Notes under the pieces: generated by a model
Seen by the model: only the letters and a program-made list of their open reading frames with translations
Databases searched by the model: none
Told to the model about the DNA's origin: nothing
Origin: Tessaracoccus palaemonis
GTDB taxonomy: Bacteria; Actinomycetota; Actinomycetes; Propionibacteriales; Propionibacteriaceae
Length of the DNA: 64,000 nucleotides
Direction of reading: 5' to 3'
NCBI RefSeq assembly: GCF_019316905.1
Contig: NZ_CP079216.1
Coordinates: forward strand, 496,001 to 560,000
Program-made: the position numbers and the translations under genes
In this document: positions 50,949 through 60,429 of the stretch, piece after piece
Layout: the number at the start of each line of letters is the position of its first letter
How positions within the stretch are numbered: the stretch's first letter is position 1

Positions 50949-52118
50949 ATGCATCCAGCGTTTGCCGGTCTCATCGGGGCCGGGCTCGCCCTCCTGTGCT
51001 GCCTGTTCGCCTACCTGATCCACCGCGGACGTGAGGCGTGGCGGCAGCTCGAGGCACAGCGGAACGCCGACCGGGTCTCGCCTGAGCTGCGGGAGGCGTT
51101 GACCGCCATCCGTAACGGGGCACTGCTCGTCGGGGCCGACGACGAGGTCCTCGTCGTCAACGACGTCGGAGAGGCCATGACGCTGGCCCGAGGCACGCGC
51201 GTCGGATTCCCGGCGTTGCTGGAGCGGGTCCGCAGCGTCCGCGAGGACGGGCATCCGTTCAGCGGAGTCGTGCTGCGTGAGCGGCAGCCCGGCGAGGAGA
51301 AGCTCGAGCTGTCAGTCAACGTGGTCCGGTTGAGCGACGACAAGGTGCTCGTGATCGCCGTCGACGAGTCGACGCTGCGCCGCATCGAGGCGGCCCGCCG
51401 GGACTTCGTCGCGAACATCTCCCATGAACTGAAGACCCCGATCGGCGCGATCAGCGTGCTGTCCGAGGCGGTGGAGGCCGCCCGCGACGACCCGGAGGCC
51501 GTCGAGAGGTTCGCCGGCAGGCTGCAACGGGAGACCGCGCGGCTGGCCGAGCTCACCAACCAGATCATCGACCTGTCCCGACTGCAGACCGAGGACCCCA
51601 TGCTGACGCGCGAGGTCGTGGATCTCTGGGACGTCGTCGACGAGGCCGTCTCACGGTCGCGGGAGAAGGCCGCAGCCCGCCACGTGACGCTGACCGTGGC
51701 CCGCACGGCCCACCTGGCGGTCAACGGCGACCGCTGGCAGCTCGCCGACGCCGTCACCAACCTGACCGTCAACGCGATCAACTACTCCGACGAACGCGCG
51801 CGCGTCGCCGTCAGCCTCGTCGAGATGTTCGAGGACGGGCAGAGCTGGGCGGACATCAAGGTCTCCGACAACGGCATCGGCATCCGCCCCGAGGACCAGG
51901 ACCGGATCTTCGAGCGGTTCTACCGCGTCGACTACGGGCGCTCCCGCGAGACGGGCGGCACCGGCCTCGGCCTGTCCATCGTCAAACACATCGCGCGGGC
52001 GCACGGCGGCAGCGTGCGCGTATGGTCACGCCCGGGACACGGGTCGACCTTCACGCTGCGGCTCCCGCTGAACCGCGCCGACCCGCACTACCGAGAACTG
52101 GAAATGGAGGGCAGCTGA
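50949..52118 (+). CDS. senX3: Sensor histidine kinase SenX3
   Basis: A 389-residue phosphate-responsive sensor kinase. One clear N-terminal membrane segment (FAGLIGAGLALLCCLFAYLI) is followed by a PAS-like domain (residues about 45-140), the dimerisation/phosphoacceptor H-box NISHELKTPIGAI with His about residue 159, and the ATPase domain with N-box LTNLTVNAINYS, KVSDNGIGI, F-box IFERFYRVD and GGTGLGLSIVKHIARAHGG (by motif). The start was chosen from the -10 hexamer seven bases before ATG 50949; ATG 50937 is the alternative. Its stop overlaps regX3 (TGATG). Confidence 0.93.
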   Translation: MHPAFAGLIGAGLALLCCLFAYLIHRGREAWRQLEAQRNADRVSPELREALTAIRNGALLVGADDEVLVVNDVGEAMTLARGTRVGFPALLERVRSVREDGHPFSGVVLRERQPGEEKLELSVNVVRLSDDKVLVIAVDESTLRRIEAARRDFVANISHELKTPIGAISVLSEAVEAARDDPEAVERFAGRLQRETARLAELTNQIIDLSRLQTEDPMLTREVVDLWDVVDEAVSRSREKAAARHVTLTVARTAHLAVNGDRWQLADAVTNLTVNAINYSDERARVAVSLVEMFEDGQSWADIKVSDNGIGIRPEDQDRIFERFYRVDYGRSRETGGTGLGLSIVKHIARAHGGSVRVWSRPGHGSTFTLRLPLNRADPHYRELEMEGS

Positions 52119-52798
52119 TGGCCCGGATCCTGATCATCGAGGACGAGGAGTCCTACCGCGAGGCGCTGAGCTTCATGCTCGGCAAGGAGGGCTTCGAGGT
52201 CGTCACAGCCTCGGACGGCACCCAGGGGATCGCGTTGTTCGACGCCCAGGGCGCCGACCTCGTGCTGCTCGACCTCATGATGCCGGGCATCTCCGGGCTT
52301 GAGGTGTGTCGCCAGCTGCGCGCCCGCAGCGGCGTGCCCATCGTGATGGTGACCGCCCGCGACGCCGAGGTCGACAAGGTCGTCGGGCTGGAGATCGGGG
52401 CCGACGACTACGTCACCAAGCCGTTCAGCCACCGGGAGCTGGTGGCCCGCATCAGGGCCGTGCTGCGGCGCGGCCAGGAGCAGGCTGTGCTGCTGCCCGA
52501 TGTCGTGGAGGCCGGCGGCGTCCGCCTCGACGTGGAGCGTCACCAGGTCGTCGTGGACGGCAACGACGTTCACCTCGCCCTGCGGGAGTTCGAACTGCTG
52601 GAACTGCTGCTGCGCAACGCGGGCAGGGTCATGACCCGTGGGCAGCTGATCGACCGGATCTGGGGCAGCAACTATGTGGGCGACACCAAGACCCTCGACG
52701 TCCACGTCAAGCGGCTGCGCGCGAAGGTCGAGCAGGACCCGGCCGAGCCGCGACGGCTCGTGACGGTCCGCGGGCTCGGCTACAAGTTCGAGGCCTGA
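52118..52798 (+). CDS. regX3: Response regulator RegX3 (OmpR/PhoB family)
   Basis: A 226-residue regulator. The receiver domain has E8-D9, the phosphoacceptor D52 in LLDLMMPG and the conserved Lys in YVTKPFS. The C-terminal winged helix ends with [15 protein letters not shown] and TVRGLGYKF. The ATG at 52118 overlaps the senX3 stop with GGAGGGCAGCTG before it. It would bind the PHO box at 50847 and the pst/phosphate regulon elsewhere. It is convergent, four bases away, with the next gene. Confidence 0.95.
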   Translation: MARILIIEDEESYREALSFMLGKEGFEVVTASDGTQGIALFDAQGADLVLLDLMMPGISGLEVCRQLRARSGVPIVMVTARDAEVDKVVGLEIGADDYVTKPFSHRELVARIRAVLRRGQEQAVLLPDVVEAGGVRLDVERHQVVVDGNDVHLALREFELLELLLRNAGRVMTRGQLIDRIWGSNYVGDTKTLDVHVKRLRAKVEQDPAEPRRLVTVRGLGYKFEA

Positions 52799-52802
52799 GG
52801 GG

Positions 52803-53300
52803 TCAGGCGGCGCCCTGGGCCGCCGACCATTCCTCGGCGAAGTCCGGGTGCTCCGAGGAGTAGACGGGGGCCTCGATGGTGGCGCTCTGCCCGTCGGCGA
52901 AAGCGACGGTGATGGTGGCGTTGCGGCCGAGGATGAGCGCCGGATCGGAGAACAAGGTGTCGGCGCCGTCCAGCGTGACGGTGGCGCCCTTGGCCAGGTC
53001 CGCGGTGTAGGCGATGCTCTGCGCCGTCCCGAACGAGCCGTCCTCGGCCTGCGGAGCGACGCTGATGCCGACCACCTCGGCGGCGGCGTCGCGCGAGGTG
53101 ATGCCGCCCGCGACGATCGCGTCGCCGGCCTCGTCGGAGACGATCATGAAGTTGCGGAGCTTCAGGCCGCCGACGTCGGTCTGCGTGCCCGCCGCCGGCG
53201 GCGCCTCCTCCTGCCAGCCGCTTGCGGTGCAGGCGCTCAGCGAAACGGCGAGCGCTGCGGACGCGACGAGAGCCGTCAGACGGCTCAGGGGCTTGCTCAT
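52803..53300 (-). CDS. Small lipoprotein (LpqE-like position next to carD)
   Basis: A 165-residue lipoprotein (lipobox LSAC). After the signal peptide it reads [23 protein letters not shown] and then a beta-rich domain ending [11 protein letters not shown], with alternating hydrophobic residues and no Cys, compatible with a PCu_AC/DUF461-type fold. In Mycobacterium tuberculosis lpqE lies divergent from carD in the same place, so it may be the LpqE equivalent; similarity is only by position and type. GGAGGTTCCTGAA precedes the ATG. Function unknown. Confidence 0.75.
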   Translation of the reverse strand: MSKPLSRLTALVASAALAVSLSACTASGWQEEAPPAAGTQTDVGGLKLRNFMIVSDEAGDAIVAGGITSRDAAAEVVGISVAPQAEDGSFGTAQSIAYTADLAKGATVTLDGADTLFSDPALILGRNATITVAFADGQSATIEAPVYSSEHPDFAEEWSAAQGAA

Positions 53301-53428
53301 TTCAGGAACCTCCGGAAGCGGGGCGTGGGTGGCCACATCCTAGCCAGATCGGGGTGGCGGTGTGCGACACCGCGTCACAAAGCCAGCGCTGCCAGCGAAC
53401 GACTCTGGGCGGAGGAAGTCCGGGCTGC

Positions 53429-53434
53429 TAGAAT
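53429..53434 (+). promoter_or_regulatory. -10 hexamer TAGAAT of carD
   Basis: TAGAAT with transcription start expected near 53441 leaves a leader of about 20 nt with GAAAGGGG before the ATG at 53460. Confidence 0.55.
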
Positions 53435-53459
53435 TGGCTGTGGAAAGGGGTCTTCTAGT

Positions 53460-53945
53460 ATGACTTTTTCGATCGGTGAGACCGTTGTCTACCCCAATCA
53501 CGGTACTGCGGTCATCGAGGACATCGAAAATCGGACCATCAAGGGTGAGGACAAGCTCTTCCTCGTTCTTCGAGTAATCGGCCAGAACGATCTTGTGATC
53601 AAGGTCCCGGCCTGCAACCTCGACCTCGTGGGTGTTCGCGACGTCGTTGACGCTGACGGGCTGGAGAGAGTCTTCTCCGTCCTCCGCGCTGAGCACACCG
53701 AGGAGCCGGCCAACTGGTCGCGTCGATTCAAGGCCAACATGGAGAAGCTCCACTCCGGCAACGTCATCAAGGTCTCCGAGGTCGTCCGCGACCTGTGGCG
53801 CCGCGATCGCGACAAGGGCCTGTCGGCCGGCGAGAAGCGGATGCTGGCGAAGGCCCGCGCCATCCTGGTCGCCGAGCTCGCGCTTGCCGAGCACGTCGAG
53901 GAGGACAAGGCAGAGATCATGCTGGACGAGGTTCTCGCCTCCTGA
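53460..53945 (+). CDS. carD: CarD-family RNA polymerase-binding transcription regulator
   Basis: A 161-residue global regulator that binds RNA polymerase beta and stabilises open promoter complexes. It is collinear with M. tuberculosis CarD: N-terminal RID domain ([34 protein letters not shown]) and helical C-terminal domain with the promoter-wedging Trp in [15 protein letters not shown], then [20 protein letters not shown]. The ATG at 53460 follows GAAAGGGG. It is followed 17 bp later by ispD, the same order as in mycobacteria. Confidence 0.97.
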   Translation: MTFSIGETVVYPNHGTAVIEDIENRTIKGEDKLFLVLRVIGQNDLVIKVPACNLDLVGVRDVVDADGLERVFSVLRAEHTEEPANWSRRFKANMEKLHSGNVIKVSEVVRDLWRRDRDKGLSAGEKRMLAKARAILVAELALAEHVEEDKAEIMLDEVLAS

Positions 53946-53962
53946 AGATCCCAGACACACCC

Positions 53963-54661
53963 GTGACATCTTCTGATGCGCCGGCCGTCGCCGTTGTGGT
54001 GGCGGCCGGTTCTGGTTCCCGGCTGGGCGCCGCCGTCCCCAAGGCGCTCGTTGAACTCGACGGCGTGACGCTGGTGCGTCGCGCCGTCGATGCGTTGACC
54101 GACGCGGGCATCGACGAGATCGTCGTGACGATCCCGGAGGGACTGGCTGGCGAGTTCGCCGTGGCTCTCGCAGGGGCCGACGGCCGGGTCGCGTCGGTCG
54201 TCGGCGGTGCCACGCGGCAGGACTCGGTCCGGCTTGGGCTCGCGGCGCTGACCGCCCCCGCCGACGCGATCGTGCTGGTCCACGACGCCGCCCGTTCGCT
54301 GGTGCCGGCCGATACCGTCCGCGGGGTCGTCGCCGCGGTCCGCGACGGGGCCGACTGCGTCATCCCCGTCATTCCCGTCGTCGACTCCGTACGTCGGGTC
54401 ACCGGGCCGGGCAACGAGGTCGTCGACCGCGCCGACCTGCGCGCGGTGCAGACCCCGCAGGCCGCGCGGCTGCGCGTGCTGCGCGACGCCCACGACCTCG
54501 TGGCGCGCGACGGCGTCGACGTCACCGACGACGCGACCGTCTGCGAGTACGCCGGCCTCAGCGTCACGCTGGTGCCCGGACACCGCGACGCGCTCAAGAT
54601 CACCGAACCGATCGACCTGGTGCTCGCCCGGGCGATCCTGGAACAGAGGCGGCAGTCATGA
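53963..54661 (+). CDS. ispD: 2-C-methyl-D-erythritol 4-phosphate cytidylyltransferase
   Basis: The 232-residue MEP-pathway enzyme that adds CMP to methylerythritol phosphate. The CTP-binding loop is [17 protein letters not shown] near the N-terminus, followed by [20 protein letters not shown] and the closing [10 protein letters not shown]-type segment ([13 protein letters not shown]). The GTG at 53963 is preferred because it begins the conserved fold; upstream codons overlap carD. The stop overlaps the ispF start. Second gene of the carD-ispD-ispF unit. Confidence 0.96.
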   Translation: MTSSDAPAVAVVVAAGSGSRLGAAVPKALVELDGVTLVRRAVDALTDAGIDEIVVTIPEGLAGEFAVALAGADGRVASVVGGATRQDSVRLGLAALTAPADAIVLVHDAARSLVPADTVRGVVAAVRDGADCVIPVIPVVDSVRRVTGPGNEVVDRADLRAVQTPQAARLRVLRDAHDLVARDGVDVTDDATVCEYAGLSVTLVPGHRDALKITEPIDLVLARAILEQRRQS

Positions 54662-55128
54662 TGAGGGTCGGCATCGGAACCGACGTCCACCGGCTCGAGC
54701 CGGGCGTCGAGATGTGGGTCGCGGGGCTCAACTTCCCCGACGAGACCGCCGGGCTCGCCGGCCACTCCGACGGCGACGTCGCCGCCCACGCCGCGTGTGA
54801 CGCGCTGCTCAGCGCGGCAGGGCTCGGTGACCTGGGCTCCAACTACGGCACCGCCGAGCCGGAGTGGGCCGGCGCCAGCGGGGCCGCGTTCCTCGCCGAG
54901 ACGGCCCGACGCGTCCGCGCGGCCGGGTTCGAGATCGGCAACGTGTCCGTGCAGGTCATCGGCAACCGACCGCGGATGTCAGGGCGCCGGAGCGAAGCCG
55001 AGGCCGCGATGTCCGAGGCGTTGGGGGCCCCCGTCAGCGTCAGCGCCACGACCACCGACGGCCTCGGGCTGACCGGCCGCGGCGAGGGCGTCGCTGCTAT
55101 GGCGGTGGCCGCCGTCACACCCGTCTAG
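54658..55128 (+). CDS. ispF: 2-C-methyl-D-erythritol 2,4-cyclodiphosphate synthase
   Basis: The 156-residue MEP-pathway cyclase. The zinc site is D-x-H in GIGTDVHRL with a further His in [17 protein letters not shown], and the C-terminal [14 protein letters not shown] closes the active site. The ATG at 54658 overlaps the ispD stop; a second ATG follows at once. Length is typical (about 160). After it, a membrane protein gene starts eight bases downstream of the stop. Confidence 0.97.
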   Translation: MMRVGIGTDVHRLEPGVEMWVAGLNFPDETAGLAGHSDGDVAAHAACDALLSAAGLGDLGSNYGTAEPEWAGASGAAFLAETARRVRAAGFEIGNVSVQVIGNRPRMSGRRSEAEAAMSEALGAPVSVSATTTDGLGLTGRGEGVAAMAVAAVTPV

Positions 55129-55135
55129 GAGCATC

Positions 55136-56791
55136 GTGCGCAGACTGGCTCTGATGGTCGTGGCCACGATTCTGACCGTTGTCTGGGCGCTCCCGGCGTA
55201 CGCCGATGTCGTCGCCGACGAGGCGACCTACACCGTCGCGGTCGCCGCAGACGGGACCCTGGCCGTCACGCAGACGCTGACGTTCCCGGCGGCACCCGGA
55301 GAGATCGTCCAGGTTCTGCCGACATCCGCCGAGGTCGACTCCGACGGCACCCGTCGCTTCGTCATCACCGACGTCGCCGTCGAGCCTGACGCCGCGACGG
55401 TCGCCACCTCCGACGTCCCCGGCGGGATCGAGGTGCGCATCGCCTCAGACACGGCCGACCCGCTCACCCTGAGCTACACCGTCGCCGGCGCCACCTCCGC
55501 CGGCCGGGACGCGAGCGGGGACCTGACGGTCGTCGCCTGGCCGGTGCTGAGCGGACTGAGCGTCGGTGTCGGATCGGTCACGGGAACCGTCACCGGTCCG
55601 GCCGTCGCGCAGCTGATCGACTGCCAGTCCGGCCCGGTCGGCAGCGTCGGCAAGTGCGCGCTGACCAGCACGGGAACCGTCGACTCCGCCGACGCGACGT
55701 TCCAGGACGGCGCGCGCGTCGCGGGGGAGCAGGTCGTGCTCACCGTCGGCTACCCGGCGACCCACGTCGCGGTGACGGAGGATCTCGTCCACCGTTGGAG
55801 CCTCGACCGCGCGTTCACGCCGGGCTTGCCGCAGACCCTCGCGGCGCTGGCCGTGGCCCTGGTCGGCGGCGCGGCGCTGTGGCTGCTCCACCGGCGTACG
55901 GGCGTCGACGAGGCCGACGGGGCCTCGAGCGCCGTCGCCCTGTTCACTCCCGTCGGTGACGGGGAGGCCGTGCTGAGGCCCGTCGAGGGAGTACGGCCCG
56001 GACACGTCGGGACGCTGGCAGACGAGACCGTCGACCCCGTCGACATCACCGCCACCCTGATCGACCTCGCGGTGCGGGGACATCTCCGCATCGTCGAGCT
56101 GCCGCGCACCGCGCACGGCGCCACCGACTGGCGCCTCGAGCGCCGCGCCGGCGAGGACGAGACCGCAGCGTTCGAGACGCGCCTGCTGGAGGCCGTGGCC
56201 CCCGTCGGCGGATCGGCGCTCGTGTCGAAGCTGCCCGCCGCGGTGTCCGGCGCCCTGCCGGAGGTCCGCGACGCCCTGTACGACGACGTGGTGCGCCGCG
56301 GCTGGTTCGCGTCGCGCCCCGACTCGACCAGATCGACGTGGCGCCGCATCGGCGTCGCCGCGCTGGCTGTGGCGGTGCTGGCGGCCGCGTTGCTGATCGC
56401 CTTCACGAGCCTGGGCCTCCTCGCGCTGGTCCTGCTGGGGCTGGGCGCCGCGACGCTCTGGCTCGCCGACCAGATGCCACGCCGCACGGCGAAGGGGACC
56501 GCGGCGCTGTCCGGACTGCGCACGCTGGCCGGTCAGATGGCGACCGTGCCGACCCGGCAGTTGCCACGCGGCCGGGAGCTCGAGGAGGCGTCGCGCGTGC
56601 TCGGCTACGCCGTCGTGCTGGGCGGCACCGGACGATGGTTGGCGGCCCTCGTCGAGTTCGACGCCGACCAGACCCCCGACCCGACGGCCTTGGACTGGTA
56701 TCACGCGCCGGACACCTGGCACCTGCGCGACCTGCCGTCGTCGCTGGCGCAGTTCATCACGACGGTGCAGGGCCTGCTGATCTCCCGTTGA
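55136..56791 (+). CDS. DUF2207 membrane protein
   Basis: A 551-residue protein with a signal peptide (residues 1-24, cleavage after AYA), an extracytoplasmic beta-rich domain of about 200 residues, a membrane segment at about 235-255 (TLAALAVALVGGAALWLL), a cytoplasmic region with TATLIDLAVRGHLRI (a DUF2207 hallmark), and paired membrane segments around residues 405-445. Function of DUF2207 proteins is unknown. The GTG start follows CTAGGAGCATC and is eight bases from ispF. It may be co-transcribed with carD-ispDF without a functional link. Confidence 0.83.
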   Translation: MRRLALMVVATILTVVWALPAYADVVADEATYTVAVAADGTLAVTQTLTFPAAPGEIVQVLPTSAEVDSDGTRRFVITDVAVEPDAATVATSDVPGGIEVRIASDTADPLTLSYTVAGATSAGRDASGDLTVVAWPVLSGLSVGVGSVTGTVTGPAVAQLIDCQSGPVGSVGKCALTSTGTVDSADATFQDGARVAGEQVVLTVGYPATHVAVTEDLVHRWSLDRAFTPGLPQTLAALAVALVGGAALWLLHRRTGVDEADGASSAVALFTPVGDGEAVLRPVEGVRPGHVGTLADETVDPVDITATLIDLAVRGHLRIVELPRTAHGATDWRLERRAGEDETAAFETRLLEAVAPVGGSALVSKLPAAVSGALPEVRDALYDDVVRRGWFASRPDSTRSTWRRIGVAALAVAVLAAALLIAFTSLGLLALVLLGLGAATLWLADQMPRRTAKGTAALSGLRTLAGQMATVPTRQLPRGRELEEASRVLGYAVVLGGTGRWLAALVEFDADQTPDPTALDWYHAPDTWHLRDLPSSLAQFITTVQGLLISR

Positions 56792-56871
56792 CCGGCACGA
56801 CCGACCCGGAAGGGGGCGGCAGAGGGACGGGGAGCGGGTAGCCTTCTGGCACCTGGAAAGGACGGTGCACC

Positions 56872-57444
56872 ATGACGAACAGGCCGATCCTGGCCGTCGT
56901 CGCGGCGGTGGCTCTCACGGTCGGCGCCTGCGGCTCGGCCGACGAGGCGGGCACCCCGACGGCCACCCGCATGACGAGCTCTGCCGCCGCTGAGGCCTCT
57001 CCCGAGGCCACCTCCGCCTCGCCCAGCGGGCAGACCGCGGCGGAAGCGAGCCCTGCGGCCAGCGAGAGCGCCGACGATACGTCCGACGACACCGAGGACT
57101 CCGCCTCCGGACTCAGCATCGACACGGTGCCCGCGACGATCGGCGACTACACGGCCTTCGCCAACGAGATCACCGGCATCAACTACAGCACCAGCGGCGA
57201 CGCGTCGACGCCCATGATCTACGTCATGTCGATGGGGAGCACCGACAACTTCGACGACCTGCTGGCCGCGCTGGGGGTGGAGGCCACCCCGATCGACGAC
57301 ACCTCGTTCTGCGACGCGTCGGCCAGCGACCCGAGCTGCTATTTCGTCGCCGGCGACGAGGCCTTCTACGTCGGCGCCGACCCGGACATCTCCCAGGCCG
57401 ACGTGGAGACCATCATCCGGGAACTGCAGGCCGCGCTCGCCTGA
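56872..57444 (+). CDS. Lipoprotein of unknown function
   Basis: A 190-residue lipoprotein (lipobox VGAC, Cys about residue 19). Residues 25-78 are an Ala/Ser/Glu/Thr low-complexity linker; the C-terminal about 110 residues form a compact domain with two Cys (SFCDASASDPSCYF) that could make a disulfide, and a final helix DVETIIRELQAAL. Starts of this kind (GDYTAFANEITGINYS) do not match a family I know. GAAAGGACGGTGCACC precedes the ATG. It converges on glyA across an R1 array. Confidence 0.75.
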   Translation: MTNRPILAVVAAVALTVGACGSADEAGTPTATRMTSSAAAEASPEATSASPSGQTAAEASPAASESADDTSDDTEDSASGLSIDTVPATIGDYTAFANEITGINYSTSGDASTPMIYVMSMGSTDNFDDLLAALGVEATPIDDTSFCDASASDPSCYFVAGDEAFYVGADPDISQADVETIIRELQAALA

Positions 57445-57469
57445 TCGCGTCGCCGGGTCGCCGAGCACT

Positions 57470-57974
57470 TCGACAAGCTCAGCACAGGCCTGTCGAGGTG
57501 CCTCGAGCGGAGCGAGAGGAGAACCCTTCGCTGCGCTCAGGGCCCTTCGACAAGCTCAGGGAACCGCAGATCGGGTCGCCGAGCCTGTCGAGGTGCCTCG
57601 AGCGGAGCGACAGGAGAACCCTTCGCTGCGCTCAGGGCCCTTCGACAAGCTCAGGGAACCGCAGAAGCCCCTTCGACAGGCTCAGGGAACCGCAGATCGG
57701 GTCGCCGAGCCTGTCGAGGTGCCTCGAGCGGAGCGAGAGGAGAACCCTTCGCTGCGCTCAGGGCCCTTCGACAAGCTCAGGGAACCGAGACGGCCCTTCG
57801 ACAAGCTCAGGGAACCGGAGAAGGCTCTTCGACGAGCTCAGGGAACCGCAGATCGGGTCGCCGAGCCTGTCGAGGTGCCTCGAGCGGAGCGAGAGGAGAA
57901 CCCTTCGCTGCGCTCAGGGCCCTTCGACAAGCTCAGGGAACCGAGACGGCCCTTCGACGAGCTCAGGGAACCGC
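57470..57974. repeat. Large array of R1 repeats between convergent genes
   Basis: Units of TTCGACAAGCTCAGGGAACC (forward) alternate with GAGCCTGTCGAGGTGCCTCG. The longer unit CCTGTCGAGGTGCCTCGAGC is present at 57489, 57585, 57711 and 57866. The array ends four bases from the glyA stop. Repeated reading frames here are artefacts. Confidence 0.85.
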
Positions 57975-57977
57975 GAC

Positions 57978-59414
57978 TCAGATCTCGAAGCCCGGGTACA
58001 GCGGGTGCGCGCCCACCAGGGCGGCGGCCCCGTCGAGCGAGGTCTGGCGCGCGTCGGCCGTCAGGTCGTACTTCGCCTTGCTCGGCTCGCCCTTCGCGGT
58101 GGTCGTCGGCACGGTGTGCCTCAGCACGCCCGCGATGAGGTCCGCGACGGCGTCCATGTCCGAGGTGGTGAAGCCACGCGACGTCAGGGCCGGGGTGCCG
58201 AGGCGGACGCCGGAGGTGTACCAGGCGCCGTTCGGGTCGTTCGGGACGGAGTTGCGGTTGGTGACGATGCCCGACTCCAGCAGCGCGGCCTCGGCCTGGC
58301 GGCCGGTGATGCCGAAGCTGCCGACATCCATCAGCACGATGTGGTTGTCGGTGCCGCCGGTGACGAGGTTCACGCCGCGGGTCAGCAGGCCCTCGGCGAG
58401 CGCCTTGGCGTTGTCGGCGACGTTTCGCGCATAGGTGCGGAACGCCTCGGTGCGGGCCTCGGCCAGCGCGACGGCCTTGGCGGCCATGACGTGCGACAGC
58501 GGGCCGCCGAGCACGAGCGGGCAGCCGCGGTCGACGCTGGGGGCGAACTCCTCGGTGGCCAGCACCATGCCACCGCGCGGGCCACGCAGCGACTTGTGCG
58601 TCGTCGTGGTCACGACGTGCGCGTAGGGGACCGGGTCCTCCTCGCCGGTGAGCACCTTGCCGGCGACGAGGCCAGCGAAGTGCGCCATGTCGACCATCAG
58701 CACCGCGCCGACCGAGTCGGCGATCTCGCGCATCTTCGCGAAGTTCACGCGGCGCGGGTAGGCGGAGTAGCCGGCGACGATGATCAGCGGCTTGAACTCG
58801 CGGGCCTGGGCGGCGAGCGCGTCGTAGTCGAGCAGCTGTGTCTCGGGGTCGGTGCCGTAGGAGCGCTGGTGGAACATCTTGCCGGAGACGTTCGGGCGGA
58901 AGCCGTGCGTCAGGTGACCGCCCGCGTCGAGCGACATGCCCAGCAGGCGCTGGTCACCGAAGCGGTGCCGCAGCGTCTCCCAGTCCTGCTCGCTGAGGTC
59001 CGCGACGCCCCTGACGCCGAACTCGGACAGCGCGGGGGTCTCGACGCGGTTCGCGAGGATGGCCCAGTAGGCGGTCAGGTTGGCGTCGATGCCGGAGTGC
59101 GGCTGCACGTAGGCGTACTCGGCGCCGAACAGCTCGCGGGCGTGCTCGGCGGCGACGGTCTCGACGGTGTCGACATTCTGGCAGCCCGCGTAGAAGCGGT
59201 GTCCGACGGTGCCCTCGGCGTACTTGTCGCTCAACCACGTGCCCATGGTGGCGAGCACGGGGAGGCTGGCGTAGTTCTCGGAGGCGATCAGCTTGAGGGA
59301 ACCTCGCTGGTCGGTGAGCTCCTGGCGCGTGGCCTGGGCGATGCGGGGCTCCACCTCCCCGATCATTCCGAGCAGGGTCTGGTAGGCCGAAGAGATCGCT
59401 TGGAGGTCGCTCAC
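57978..59414 (-). CDS. glyA: Serine hydroxymethyltransferase, long form
   Basis: A 478-residue PLP enzyme converting serine and tetrahydrofolate to glycine and methylene-tetrahydrofolate. It has [23 protein letters not shown], the Asp/His of [12 protein letters not shown], and the PLP Lys in [14 protein letters not shown]. Compared with E. coli GlyA (417 residues), it has about 40 extra residues after [10 protein letters not shown] ([19 protein letters not shown]) and a modified N-terminal region. The GTG at 59414 follows CAAGGAGCACC. The gene is separated from rlmB by 61 bp on the same strand. Confidence 0.96.
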   Translation of the reverse strand: MSDLQAISSAYQTLLGMIGEVEPRIAQATRQELTDQRGSLKLIASENYASLPVLATMGTWLSDKYAEGTVGHRFYAGCQNVDTVETVAAEHARELFGAEYAYVQPHSGIDANLTAYWAILANRVETPALSEFGVRGVADLSEQDWETLRHRFGDQRLLGMSLDAGGHLTHGFRPNVSGKMFHQRSYGTDPETQLLDYDALAAQAREFKPLIIVAGYSAYPRRVNFAKMREIADSVGAVLMVDMAHFAGLVAGKVLTGEEDPVPYAHVVTTTTHKSLRGPRGGMVLATEEFAPSVDRGCPLVLGGPLSHVMAAKAVALAEARTEAFRTYARNVADNAKALAEGLLTRGVNLVTGGTDNHIVLMDVGSFGITGRQAEAALLESGIVTNRNSVPNDPNGAWYTSGVRLGTPALTSRGFTTSDMDAVADLIAGVLRHTVPTTTAKGEPSKAKYDLTADARQTSLDGAAALVGAHPLYPGFEI

Positions 59415-59448
59415 GGTGCTCCTTGAATGAAGGCGACGGGTTACGCCA

Positions 59449-59454
59449 ACTCTA
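59449..59454 (-). promoter_or_regulatory. -10 hexamer TAGAGT of glyA
   Basis: On the minus strand TAGAGT lies 34 bases before the GTG at 59414, in the short gap after rlmB, suggesting glyA has its own promoter. Confidence 0.45.
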
Positions 59455-59475
59455 TCCCGGCGCACCCGCCGCGCG

Positions 59476-60429
59476 TCACTTGCTGGGGAGCCCCGCCCGC
59501 TGCTGAGACACCTCGTACAGGACCACGGAGGCGGCCACCGATGCGTTGAGCGACTCGACGGCGGACGCGATCGGGATGGACACCAGCGCGTCGCACTTCT
59601 CCCGGGTGAGGCGGGCAAGGCCCTCGTCCTCGGAGCCGACGACGATCAGCAGCGGCCCGTCGGCACCCGGGATGCCGGCGACGGGGACGTCGCCCTCGCC
59701 GGCGAGGCCGACGATCGTGAAGCCCATCTTGGAGGCCTGCTCCAGGGCGCGGTTCAGGTTCGTCGCCATCGCGACCGGCACGCGGGCCGCGGCCCCGGCC
59801 GACGTCTTCCACGCCGCGGCCGTCATGGAGGCGGAGCGGCGCGCCGGGATGACGATGCCGACCGCGCCGAACGCGCCGGCGGACCGGATGATCGCGCCCA
59901 GGTTGCGCGGGTCGGTGATGCCATCGAGGGCCACGACGATGCCGTCGGTCTGCGCGGCCTCGGCGAGGAGGTCCTGCGCGTCGGCGTACTCGTAGGCGGG
60001 CAGCTGCAGCGCCACGCCCTGGTGCACGAGCCCGCCGGTGACGCGGTCGAGCTCGCCACGGGTCACCTGCAGCAGCGGCAGGCTCTTCTCCGCGGCGTAC
60101 TTGAAGATCTCCCGGAGCCGGTCGTCACGCTCGGCCCCCTCCGCGACGTAGGCCTGCTTGACCGGCAGGCCGGCCATCAGCGCCTCGTAGACGGGGTTGC
60201 GGCCGACCACCCAGTCCGCGCCGACGGCGGAGCGGCTCGGCCGTTTCGGCGAGGTCTGCTGCTTGCGCTGTGCGGCCTGCTTGGCCTTGTAGGCCTTGTG
60301 ATAGGTGCGGTCCTCCGCCTTGGGCGTGGGACCGCGTCCCTCGAGGGAGCGGCGGATGCGCCCCCCCGACCCGGCGGCCTTGCTCTTTCCCTTGCTGCCA
60401 GCGCCACGACGCTGCGAGTTGCCTGCCAT
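59476..60429 (-). CDS. rlmB: 23S rRNA 2'-O-methyltransferase (SpoU/TrmH family), RlmB-like
   Basis: A 317-residue SPOUT methyltransferase. A basic disordered tail (about residues 1-70) and a substrate-binding domain ([17 protein letters not shown]) precede the knotted catalytic domain with motif 1 [16 protein letters not shown], motif 2 [11 protein letters not shown] and motif 3 [18 protein letters not shown]. It probably methylates a 23S rRNA ribose such as G2251. The ATG lies directly after the cysS stop, so the two genes form one operon, as in many actinobacteria. Confidence 0.93.
   Translation of the reverse strand: MAGNSQRRGAGSKGKSKAAGSGGRIRRSLEGRGPTPKAEDRTYHKAYKAKQAAQRKQQTSPKRPSRSAVGADWVVGRNPVYEALMAGLPVKQAYVAEGAERDDRLREIFKYAAEKSLPLLQVTRGELDRVTGGLVHQGVALQLPAYEYADAQDLLAEAAQTDGIVVALDGITDPRNLGAIIRSAGAFGAVGIVIPARRSASMTAAAWKTSAGAAARVPVAMATNLNRALEQASKMGFTIVGLAGEGDVPVAGIPGADGPLLIVVGSEDEGLARLTREKCDALVSIPIASAVESLNASVAASVVLYEVSQQRAGLPSK

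Noticed and set aside
57498-59426. Plus-strand frame across the R1 array and antisense to glyA
   Set aside because: Its first part is a translation of the repeat units and the rest is antisense to glyA.
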